From: Actinophytocola xinjiangensis | GTDB taxonomy: Bacteria; Actinomycetota; Actinomycetes; Mycobacteriales; Pseudonocardiaceae | NCBI RefSeq assembly: GCF_001921215.1 | Contig: NZ_MSIF01000014.1 | Location: forward strand, 151,330 to 215,329 | Direction of reading: 5' to 3' | DNA length: 64,000 nucleotides | Part shown: one piece after another, positions 57,037-64,000 of the stretch | How the letters are laid out: every line of letters starts with the position of its first letter | Numbering within the stretch: position 1 is the first letter of the stretch | Notes under the pieces: model-generated | The model's database searches: none | What the model saw: only the letters and a program-made list of their open reading frames with translations | Told to the model about the DNA's origin: nothing | Made by a program: the position numbers and the translations under genes

Positions 57037-58299
57037 ATGAGGCTGAAGGATCGCCTCGCCGGATTGGTTACCCGCTGGTACCTGGCCCGTGCGCAGCGCA
57101 AGGGTTTCGACCTGTCGAAGATGGCCATGCTGCCGGACTCGGCACTGATGTCGCTGCGGCGTGATGGTCTCGACCCGGTGCCCGAGCTGGGCGAGGTGCG
57201 CGCGCGCGAGCCGGTCAGCCGGGTCGACATCCCGTTCGGGGTGAATGTCTGGTTGGTGAGCGGGTACGAGGAGGCCAAGGCCGTCCTCGGCAACGCCGGG
57301 GCGTACAGCAACGACTTCGCCAACCTGGTCGGCAAGGGGGCGTCGGAGACGCACAGTCCCGGCGGTCTCGGTTTCGCCGACCCGCCGGAGCACACCCGGC
57401 TGCGCAAACTGCTGACGCCGGAGTTCACCATGAGGCGGCTCTCCCGCCTCACCCCCGGCATCACCGACATCATCGAGCAACGCCTGGACGCCATGGCGGC
57501 GGTCGACGGCCCGGTCGACCTGGTGGAGGAGTTCGCCCTGCCGATCCCGTCGCTGGTCATCTGCGACCTGCTCGGCGTCCCCTACGAGGACCGGGGCGAC
57601 TTCCAACGCCTGTCGATGGCCCGCTTCGACCTGTTCGGCGGGGCGACCGCGTCCCTGGGCGCCATCAGCGAGTCCCTCGACTACCTCCGCGACGTCGTGA
57701 AGAAGCAGCGCGACCACCCCGGCGACGGCCTCCTGGGCATGATCATCCAGGAACACGGCGACCAGGTCGACGACAACGAACTGGCGGGCCTGGCCGACGG
57801 CGTCCTCACCGGCGGCTTCGAGACCACGGCCAGCATGCTCGCCCTGGGCGCGCTGGTTCTCCTGCAGGACAAGGAATCCTTCCAACTCGTCCACGACGAC
57901 GACGCGGCGATCCACAACTTCGTCGAGGAACTCCTGCGTTACCTGACGGTCGTCCAGGTGGCGTTCCCCCGGTTCGCCCGCGAGGACCTGGTAGTGGCCG
58001 GCAAGCAGATCTCCGCCGGCGACGTCGTGATCGTGTCCCTGGCGGGAGCCGACCGCGACCCGAAGCTGGGTTCTGATCTGGAGACCGTCGTTCCCACGCG
58101 TGCCGCCACGTCGCATCTGGCGTTCGGGTACGGGGTGCACCGGTGCATCGGGGCCGAACTGGCCCGGATGGAGTTGCGGGCGGCCTATCCGGCGCTGGTC
58201 CGCAGGTTCCCGAACCTGCGGTTGGCTGACGAGGATCTCAACTACCGCAGGGCATCCATTGTGTACGGCCTGGACCGGTTACCTGTTTTACTTGACTGA
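57037..58299 (+). CDS. Cytochrome P450
   Basis: A 420-residue bacterial class I-type P450. The I-helix oxygen-binding segment is LTGGFETTAS (near 262), the ExxR motif is EELLR, and the heme loop FGYGVHRCIGAELARME has the thiolate Cys370. The usual Asp/Glu-Thr acid-alcohol pair reads Glu-Thr. The substrate is unknown, and no ferredoxin or reductase gene is adjacent. A single gene 92 bp after the sigma factor gene. Confidence 0.95.
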   Translation: MRLKDRLAGLVTRWYLARAQRKGFDLSKMAMLPDSALMSLRRDGLDPVPELGEVRAREPVSRVDIPFGVNVWLVSGYEEAKAVLGNAGAYSNDFANLVGKGASETHSPGGLGFADPPEHTRLRKLLTPEFTMRRLSRLTPGITDIIEQRLDAMAAVDGPVDLVEEFALPIPSLVICDLLGVPYEDRGDFQRLSMARFDLFGGATASLGAISESLDYLRDVVKKQRDHPGDGLLGMIIQEHGDQVDDNELAGLADGVLTGGFETTASMLALGALVLLQDKESFQLVHDDDAAIHNFVEELLRYLTVVQVAFPRFAREDLVVAGKQISAGDVVIVSLAGADRDPKLGSDLETVVPTRAATSHLAFGYGVHRCIGAELARMELRAAYPALVRRFPNLRLADEDLNYRRASIVYGLDRLPVLLD

Positions 58300-58520
58300 T
58301 CCCGGATGTGGCGAACTCCGAGCGACAGCCGTGACCACGGCACGGACGCAGGCGCGGACCCCATCGCTGAAGACCCGAGCAGACCACCAGCCACCACCTG
58401 TTCCGGCTCCACAACAGGTTCGGGTCGGTGGCGGGCCTCAGGGGGCAGGGCGCCAGCCCCGCCCCCTGAGCCCTGCGGCTCACGGGACCCCAGGCAGCGC
58501 GGAGGCACAACCCACAGACC

Positions 58521-58895
58521 TCACGTCAAACAGAACTCGTTGCCCTCGACGTCCCGCATGATGATGATCGACTCGTTGACCTCGTCAGCCGGTAGCAGCT
58601 CAACCCGCGTGCCTCCCAACGCGACCAACCGCGCGCACTCGGCCTCCAACGCCGCCACCCGCTCCGCGCCCACCAACTCACGCGCCACCCGCACGTCAAG
58701 ATGCACCCGGTTCTTCACGACCTTCCCCTCAGGGACGCGTTGGAAGTACAACCGGGGCCCCACCCCATCAGGGTCGGCACACGCCGCCCACCCGTCGGCG
58801 GCCGACGGCGTCGAGTAGCCCAACACCTCGCTCCAGAACCGTGCCACCGTCTCGGGCTCCGCGCAGTCGAACGTGACCTGAACCTGCCTCACCAT
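58521..58895 (-). CDS. VOC-family (glyoxalase/bleomycin-resistance-like) protein
   Basis: A 124-residue protein with the paired beta-alpha-beta-beta-beta modules of the VOC fold: VQVTFDCAEPETVARFWSEVLGY, quoted as ETVARFWSEVLGY, and a final IIMRDVEGNEFCL with the metal-ligand Glu. HLDVRV lies in the middle. Family members bind or modify small molecules; this one cannot be assigned. The start is the ATG of MVRQVQV; an ATG 9 bp upstream is possible. Divergent from the zinc-ribbon gene. Confidence 0.85.
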   Translation of the reverse strand: MVRQVQVTFDCAEPETVARFWSEVLGYSTPSAADGWAACADPDGVGPRLYFQRVPEGKVVKNRVHLDVRVARELVGAERVAALEAECARLVALGGTRVELLPADEVNESIIIMRDVEGNEFCLT

Positions 58896-58910
58896 GGCTA
58901 GCATCCAATC

Positions 58911-59270
58911 ATGTGCCGCTACGCGGAAACGCCCTACAAGGTCCACTACGTGTGCACCCGGTGCCGGCGCAGCCACAAGTACGCCTGGGACGGTGCCGAG
59001 CACCTCTGCACATCCTGTCGCCGGCCGATGACGTTCGCCGGCCATGACTTCGCGGCTCCTCGGCGGCTCGACGACTCCGGCTGGCGGGCCGTGGCAGCGG
59101 TCCTGGCGGCCGGGTTGCGGTACGAGGGGTTCGAGCCGTGCGGCTGCGGGCAGGACCCGAAGTTCCGGCCACGGACCGCCGCCCAGGTGCGTGCGCGGCA
59201 ACGGGTCGGGCGTCGGCGCGGGTTGTCCGAGGCGGAGGCGTTGGCGGCGACGGATCCGTACGCGGGCTAG
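58911..59270 (+). CDS. Small zinc-ribbon-like actinobacterial protein
   Basis: A 119-residue protein with two Cys pairs, YVCTRCRRS and LCTSCRRP, forming a likely zinc ribbon, and CGCG later. The sequence LRYEGFEPCGCGQDPKFRPR is characteristic of a conserved family sometimes mislabelled deoxyxylulose-5-phosphate synthase in databases (from memory); it lacks any such enzyme's features. Perhaps a nucleic-acid- or ribosome-associated factor. Confidence 0.8.
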   Translation: MCRYAETPYKVHYVCTRCRRSHKYAWDGAEHLCTSCRRPMTFAGHDFAAPRRLDDSGWRAVAAVLAAGLRYEGFEPCGCGQDPKFRPRTAAQVRARQRVGRRRGLSEAEALAATDPYAG

Positions 59271-59277
59271 CCGCGGG

Positions 59278-60438
59278 CTAGCCGGACTCGACCTGGGCGA
59301 CCAGCCGGCGCCGGGGCAGGAACGGCTGACGGTCCCTGGCCACCAACTGCTTGGACAGCGGGGACCTCAACAGGATCTCGACAATGATCAGTGACAGTGC
59401 GTACACCGCGAGCAACAACAGCGGCACCCGGATCAGCGTGTACGGGATCACCGAGAACAGGGTTGGGGTGAACCACTGCCCCAGTAACCAGATCGCCAAC
59501 GGATGCGTGGCGTACACGCCGAACGCGCGCACCGATCCGGCGTCGACGACCTTCGCCAGGAAGTCCTCGTCCTGGCGGCGGTTCAGCCACACGGTGCCGA
59601 TCACGTACAGCGCCAGGATCATCGCCAGGGACGGGACGATCTCGCTGGGGTGCATGGCCATGGCCGCGTACGCGGGCGAGGCCCCCAGTTCGTAGACGCG
59701 CACGTAGTAGATCAGCACGGTCGCCACCAGGCCGGCGGTCGCGACCGCGCCGAGCAACACCAGGTGGGACCGCACCCACGCGTGCATCCGCTCGTAGTGC
59801 ACGGCCGCGAGCGCCCCCAGGATCGCGAAGCCGATGTACATCGGCAGCAGCGTGAAGCTGCGGCCCCAGAACATCCAGCCCACCCAGCCCGCCGGCGCCG
59901 GCACGAACGCCACCAGGCACATGTAGCCCACCTGCAACGCCCAGGCACCGACCATCAACAGCCCGTGACGGCCCTCGGTGCGGCGCACGATCCAGCGCAG
60001 CACCGGGAACAGCAGGTAGATCTGCATCGAGATCAGCAGGAAGTACAGGTGGAACCAGCTCGACCCGTAGACGACGTTGTGCAGCACCCACTTCGCCGTC
60101 TCGACCGTGCCGCGCCACTCGGTCGTCGCGACGATCAACCCCAGGTACACGCCCGACCACAGCAGGTAGGGCAGCACGACCTGGCCGAAGCGCCGGCGGT
60201 AGAACGGCAGCACACCCTCGTCGCGGCGGTAGTAGCCGAGGAACAGCACGAAGCCGGTGATGGCGACGAACGCGTATCTCGTGTAGTGCATGAAGTAGGC
60301 GAGCCCGCCGCCAGGAACCTGGCGCAGGGTCACCACGGTTCCCACCGTGTGGATCAGCACGACGCAGGCGAAGGTGATCACCCGCATGAGATCGATGTGG
60401 TACTTGCGCGGCCGCGATACCACCCGCGGTGTCGTCAT
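59278..60438 (-). CDS. Acyltransferase-3 family membrane protein
   Basis: A 386-residue integral membrane protein with about ten helices. The start IDLMRVITFACVVLIHTVG carries the catalytic-type Arg and His of acyltransferase-3 (RxxxxxxVVLIH). It probably moves acyl groups to surface polysaccharide or a small molecule, but the acceptor is unknown. The ATG has AGGA 7 nt upstream. It lies 7 bp from the convergent zinc-ribbon gene stop. Confidence 0.88.
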   Translation of the reverse strand: MTTPRVVSRPRKYHIDLMRVITFACVVLIHTVGTVVTLRQVPGGGLAYFMHYTRYAFVAITGFVLFLGYYRRDEGVLPFYRRRFGQVVLPYLLWSGVYLGLIVATTEWRGTVETAKWVLHNVVYGSSWFHLYFLLISMQIYLLFPVLRWIVRRTEGRHGLLMVGAWALQVGYMCLVAFVPAPAGWVGWMFWGRSFTLLPMYIGFAILGALAAVHYERMHAWVRSHLVLLGAVATAGLVATVLIYYVRVYELGASPAYAAMAMHPSEIVPSLAMILALYVIGTVWLNRRQDEDFLAKVVDAGSVRAFGVYATHPLAIWLLGQWFTPTLFSVIPYTLIRVPLLLLAVYALSLIIVEILLRSPLSKQLVARDRQPFLPRRRLVAQVESG

Positions 60439-60644
60439 GACTATTCCTGCCGTTGGGGACACGGGTGCCTGTCTCGGTCACGATCACACGGCAGCCGCCG
60501 GGGATCGTCGTCGTTGACGGGCGATACAGTTCGGCTCTGCCGCAGTGTGCCAGCCTCAGGTGACGTGCTCGAGCACACACCCCTTGCGAGAGAGTCGAAC
60601 GACCGTGACCGTTGAACCCCTGCGCGAAAGCCGAGGGACGCGCC

Positions 60645-63173
60645 ATGACCGCTGAGGCCCTCCCAGCCGAGTTGCGGCGTGCCATCGTCCAGATCGCACG
60701 CACGCCCCGGCTGCTGGTCGCCTGTGACTATGACGGAACGCTTGCGCCGATCGTGGAGAACCCCGAGCAGGCCAGACCGATGAACGAGTCGGTCGGCGCG
60801 CTGCGTTCGTTGGCCGGGCTGCACGAGACCACCACCGCGGTGATCTCCGGCAGAGCCCTGCGCGACCTGGCCACGCTCTCCCGCCTGCCGTCCGAGGTGC
60901 ACCTGGTCGGCAGCCACGGCTCCGAGTTCGACGTCGGTTTCGTGCACGCGCTGGACACCGAGGCCCGCGACCTGCACCGCCGGATCGAGGCCGAGCTGTC
61001 GCGGATCGTCGACGGCGCCGAGGGGGTGTCGCTGGAGGTCAAGCCGGCGAGCATCGCCATGCACACCCGGCGGGCCGACCGCGAGACCGGCGAGCGGGTC
61101 AGTGAGGCGGTCCGTTCCGGCCCGTGCACCTGGGACGGCGTGCAGGTGACCGAGGGCAAGGAAGTCATCGAGCTGGCGGTGGTGCAGACCGACAAGGGCA
61201 AGGCGCTGGACATCCTGCGCCACCAGGTCGGCGCGACGGCCGCGGTGTTCGTCGGCGACGACGTCACCGACGAGAAGGCGTTCGCCCGGCTCGCCGGCCC
61301 CGACCTGGGGGTCAAGGTCGGCCAGGGGGACAGCCTCGCCGGTTTCCGGATCGCCGACCCGGCCGAGGTCGCCATGGTCCTGGCGTTCCTGCTGGAGGAA
61401 CGGCGTAACTGGCTCTACGGCGACCAGGCCCCGCCGATCGAGCGGCTGACCATGCTCGCCAGCGAACGCTCGGTCGCGCTGCTGACCCCGGACGCGCGGC
61501 TGACCTGGCTGTGTCACCCTGAGCCCGACTCGGCGGCGGTGTTCGCCGACCTGCTCGGCGGGCCGTCGGCCGGCAACTTCTCCATCGGCCCGGAGCGCAA
61601 CGGCCTTCCGCTGGGCCAGCGCTACCTGTCCGGCTCGATGACCGTGGAGACCCGCTGGTCGGGTCTGCTGGTCACCGACTACCTCGACCACTACTCCTTC
61701 CCGCACCGCACCGACCTGGTGCGGGTGATCTCGGGGACCGCGCCGGCGGTCGTCGAGTTCGCGCCCCGGCCGGAGTTCGCCCAGGTCCAGGTGCGGCTGA
61801 TCCAGTCGCCGGAGGGCCTGCGGGTGCTCGGCACGTCCGACCCGGTGGCCCTGCGCGCGCCGGGCATCATCTGGGAGATCACCTCCGACGGCATGCACGA
61901 CACCGCCCGCGCGGTCGTGACGCCGACGGCCGAGCGGCCGATCGTCCTGGAGTTGCGCTGCGGCACCAACGACCTCGGCCCGCACGAGCTGCCGGAGGCC
62001 GAGCGGGCCGCCCGCTCGGCGGCGTACTGGACCGAGTGGCTCGACGGGCTGACCCTGCCGCCGGTGGAGAAGGACCTGGTGGCGCGCTCGGCGCTGACGC
62101 TGCGCGGCCTGTGCCACTCGGAGACCGGCGCGATCATGGCGGCGGCCACCACGTCGCTGCCCGAGGAACTGGGCGGCATCCGCAACTGGGACTACCGCTA
62201 CTGCTGGCTGCGTGACGGCGCGATGACCGCCAAGGCGCTGGTCTCGGTCGGGTCGACCGCCGAGGCCGAGGGGTTCCTGACCTGGCTGCACGGCGTGCTC
62301 GCCACCCTGCCCGGCCCGGAGCTGCTGCACCCGCTGTACACGATCGCCGGCACGACGCTGCCGGCCGAGGCCGTGATCGACACGCTGCCCGGGTACGCCG
62401 GGTCGCGGCCGGTGCGGGTGGGCAACCTGGCCAACCAGCAGGTCCAGCTGGACGTGTTCGGCCCGGTCGTCGATCTGGTGGCGGCGCTGTCGGAGGCGCG
62501 CGGCAAGCTCACCGACGACGACTGGCGGATGGTGTGCGCGATGGCCGAGGCCGTCGCCCGCCGCTGGCACGAGCCCGACCACGGCATCTGGGAGGAGCGG
62601 CACCGCCCGCGCCACCACGTGTACTCGAAGGTCATGTGCTGGCTGACGATCGACCGGGCGGTGCGGCTGGCCGAGGCCTACGACCGTGACGTCGATCCGA
62701 CCTGGCCGGTGCTGCGCGACCAGATCGCGCAGGACGTGCTGACCAAGGGCTGGAACGACCAGGTCCGCTCGTTCACCACCGCCTACGACGGCACCGACCT
62801 GGACGCCGCGACCCTGCTGATCGGCATGGTCGGGCTGCTCGACCCGAGCGACGAGCGGTTCCACGCGACGGTCACCGCGACCGAGGCGGAGCTGCGCAGC
62901 GGCTCGACGGTCTACCGCTACCACCGCGACGACGGCCTGCCGGGCAACGAGGGCGGCTTCCACCTGTGCGCGGCGTGGATGATCGAGGCGTACCTGCTGA
63001 CCGGGCGGCGTACCGAGGCGGAGGACCTGTTCGCGCAGATCGTGGACGCCGCGGGCCCGACAGGTCTGCTGCCCGAGGAGTACGACCCGGTGGCCGAGCG
63101 TTCGCTGGGCAACCACCCGCAGGCCTACTCCCACCTTGGCCTGATCCGCTGCGCCCAGCTGTTGTCGCGCTAG
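60645..63173 (+). CDS. otsB: Trehalose-6-phosphate phosphatase fused to GH15 trehalase
   Basis: An 842-residue fusion. Residues ~1-255 are a HAD phosphatase of the OtsB type: nucleophile DYDGTLAPI (~28), SGR, and GDDVTDEKAF (~203) for Mg. Residues ~265-842 are a GH15 glucoamylase-like trehalase: GGIRNWDYRYCWLRDGA, quoted as NWDYRYCWLRDGA, with the catalytic acid, and later LLPEEYDP. One chain could thus finish trehalose synthesis and also hydrolyse it. The ATG has GAGGGA upstream; a TTG 33 bp earlier is unlikely. The stop shares CTAG with the convergent ArsR gene. Confidence 0.93.
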   Translation: MTAEALPAELRRAIVQIARTPRLLVACDYDGTLAPIVENPEQARPMNESVGALRSLAGLHETTTAVISGRALRDLATLSRLPSEVHLVGSHGSEFDVGFVHALDTEARDLHRRIEAELSRIVDGAEGVSLEVKPASIAMHTRRADRETGERVSEAVRSGPCTWDGVQVTEGKEVIELAVVQTDKGKALDILRHQVGATAAVFVGDDVTDEKAFARLAGPDLGVKVGQGDSLAGFRIADPAEVAMVLAFLLEERRNWLYGDQAPPIERLTMLASERSVALLTPDARLTWLCHPEPDSAAVFADLLGGPSAGNFSIGPERNGLPLGQRYLSGSMTVETRWSGLLVTDYLDHYSFPHRTDLVRVISGTAPAVVEFAPRPEFAQVQVRLIQSPEGLRVLGTSDPVALRAPGIIWEITSDGMHDTARAVVTPTAERPIVLELRCGTNDLGPHELPEAERAARSAAYWTEWLDGLTLPPVEKDLVARSALTLRGLCHSETGAIMAAATTSLPEELGGIRNWDYRYCWLRDGAMTAKALVSVGSTAEAEGFLTWLHGVLATLPGPELLHPLYTIAGTTLPAEAVIDTLPGYAGSRPVRVGNLANQQVQLDVFGPVVDLVAALSEARGKLTDDDWRMVCAMAEAVARRWHEPDHGIWEERHRPRHHVYSKVMCWLTIDRAVRLAEAYDRDVDPTWPVLRDQIAQDVLTKGWNDQVRSFTTAYDGTDLDAATLLIGMVGLLDPSDERFHATVTATEAELRSGSTVYRYHRDDGLPGNEGGFHLCAAWMIEAYLLTGRRTEAEDLFAQIVDAAGPTGLLPEEYDPVAERSLGNHPQAYSHLGLIRCAQLLSR

Positions 63174-63535
63174 CCGGGGTCCGGGCCGTCCGTGGTGGGC
63201 GGCCCGGCCCGGCGGCGGTCCCGTTTGCCGCGGGCGATCTCGGTGGCCAGCGCGTCCAGGTGCGGGGTCCAGAAGCGGCGGAAGGTCGCCAGCCACTGGT
63301 CGGCCTCGCGGAGCGGGGCCGGGTCGACGGCGTAGAGCCGACGGGTGCCCTCGGCGCGGACGCGGGCGAAGCCGTGTTCGCGCAGGACCTTGAGGTGTTG
63401 GGACACGGCGGGCTGGGTGATGCCGAACTCGGCGCGCACCACGGACGTCACCTCGCCGGCCGCCAGCTCGCCGTCGGCGAGGAGTTCGAGGATCCGGCGA
63501 CGGACCGGGTCACCGAGGACGTCGAACGCGTGCAC
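63170..63535 (-). CDS. ArsR-family transcriptional repressor
   Basis: A 121-residue winged-helix protein: FDVLGDPVRRRILELLADGE, quoted as DPVRRRILELLADGE, and the recognition helix ITQPAVSQHLKVLREHG, with wing RAEGTRRLYAVDP. No metal-binding Cys motif (CVC) is present, so it is probably a SmtB/ArsR relative sensing something else. The GTG start has a weak site. It may bind the AT-rich palindrome just upstream and regulate itself and the divergent acyl-activating gene. Confidence 0.9.
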   Translation of the reverse strand: MHAFDVLGDPVRRRILELLADGELAAGEVTSVVRAEFGITQPAVSQHLKVLREHGFARVRAEGTRRLYAVDPAPLREADQWLATFRRFWTPHLDALATEIARGKRDRRRAGPPTTDGPDPG

Positions 63536-63558
63536 GTCCGCAACGGTAACGGGCGACT

Positions 63559-63568
63559 CTTATATAAG
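63559..63568. promoter_or_regulatory. AT-rich palindrome CTTATATAAG between ArsR and the acyl-activating gene
   Basis: A perfect 10-bp palindrome 24 bp from the ArsR start and 111 bp from the divergent start. It is striking in this GC-rich sequence and resembles -10 elements on both strands, so it may be promoter and operator together. Confidence 0.45.
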
Positions 63569-63678
63569 TCAAAGATGAAACAGGGGGTCGTCCAGGGTCG
63601 CCGAGCTGGCCTTGAGCGGAGTTCGAGACGGGCGCGATGTCATGACCGGGCGAGACTCGACCCGCTGGAAGGAATGGC

Positions 63679-64000
63679 ATGCCCGTCACACACGCCGCGA
63701 CCCTCGTCGACCTGCTGGGGGAGCGGGCCGGGGAGTCGGCGAAGACCGGCTTCGAGTACGTCGACCGCACCGGCACCCGCAGCCTGAGCTACCCCGACCT
63801 GGACGCCCGCGCCCGCACCATCGGCGCGACCCTGACCGACCGTGGCCTCGCCGGCCAGCGGATCCTCGTCCTGCTGCCCGCCGGGCTCGACCACGTCGCC
63901 GTCCTGCTCGGCTGCCTCTACGCCGGCGCGGTGGCCGTCCCGCTGCCCCCGCTGCCGGCCGGTCGGCCGCCGGCGGCGCGGCGGGCGGTGCTGGCCGACG
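63679..64000 (+). CDS. AMP-binding acyl-activating enzyme, N-terminus (3' end outside window)
   Basis: The ATG with GGAAGGA upstream opens a frame continuing to the window edge (107 residues). It begins MPVTHAATLVDLLGERA and has YVDRTGTRSLSYPDLDARARTIG, quoted as SYPDLDARARTIG, then LLPAGLDHVAVLLGCLYAGAVAVPL. This is the start of an ANL-superfamily adenylating enzyme, most like fatty acyl-AMP ligases (FadD32/FAAL) that load polyketide or NRPS lines. The diagnostic motifs are beyond the edge. Confidence 0.8.
   Translation, partial: MPVTHAATLVDLLGERAGESAKTGFEYVDRTGTRSLSYPDLDARARTIGATLTDRGLAGQRILVLLPAGLDHVAVLLGCLYAGAVAVPLPPLPAGRPPAARRAVLAD

Noticed and set aside
58300..58520. Possible gene remnant between the P450 and VOC genes
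   Set aside because: Short Pro/Arg/Thr-rich frames on all strands with no start signals or similarity I can recognise.

Overview
The window is very GC-rich chromosomal DNA from an actinobacterium, most likely of the Pseudonocardiales (Saccharothrix/Actinokineospora/Amycolatopsis-type). The evidence is the gene content (Lsr2, CarD, ClpC, LpqE-like lipoprotein, ECF42-type sigma factor, LAQTG-anchored surface protein), frequent GTG starts, and gene neighbourhoods shared with mycobacteria. No phage, insertion sequence or CRISPR array was seen.

Layout. 0-5.4 kb: the end of a Gly-rich repeat protein, a PrsW-like intramembrane protease, then a tightly coupled pantothenate/CoA operon (DUF2520 protein, panC, panD, coaX). 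5.4-13.5 kb: a methyltransferase whose start lies inside a perfect 20-bp palindrome, a ~0.95-kb leader and lsr2, an MFS exporter with a divergent ArsR-type regulator, a FhuF-like iron-sulfur protein behind a good IdeR/DmdR iron box, and clpC with a strong terminator. 13.5-20.2 kb: endonuclease/phosphatase-family membrane protein, M1 lipoprotein peptidase, hydrolase, 2H phosphoesterase, Tat-exported amidase, mutY and a CanA-like carbonic anhydrase. 20.7-25.8 kb: LacI regulator divergent from a zinc/manganese ABC transporter, then a DUF445 protein. 25.9-33.1 kb: a large LuxR-type ATPase regulator, a 44-aa acidic small ORF and a multidomain secreted subtilase. 33.1-39.4 kb: three minus-strand genes: a CHAT protease-like protein, an unrecognised protein and an SF1 helicase-like ATPase. 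The last two overlap by ATGA and look lower in GC; they are the best candidate for an undescribed (possibly defence) module. 39.7-43 kb: NmrA-like oxidoreductase behind a MerR-type dyad, two small proteins and an orphan MBOAT acyltransferase.

43-51 kb is a conserved core: carD-ispD-ispF-cysS-rlmB on the minus strand, with lpqE-radA divergent. Compared with the Mycobacterium tuberculosis order as I remember it, this block is inverted relative to panC-lsr2-clpC-mutY, and disA is absent downstream of radA, where otsA now lies. The ispD gene is abnormal: no ATG/GTG/TTG start in frame before its nucleotide-binding loop, and several signature residues are missing.

51-64 kb: ThrE-like exporter, tRNA-Thr(UGU), a LAQTG surface protein, an MscS-type membrane protein, a DGPF protein with its ECF42 sigma factor, a cytochrome P450, small VOC and zinc-ribbon proteins, acyltransferase-3, a trehalose-6-phosphate phosphatase/GH15 trehalase fusion that pairs metabolically with otsA, an ArsR regulator, and the start of an acyl-adenylating enzyme cut by the window edge.
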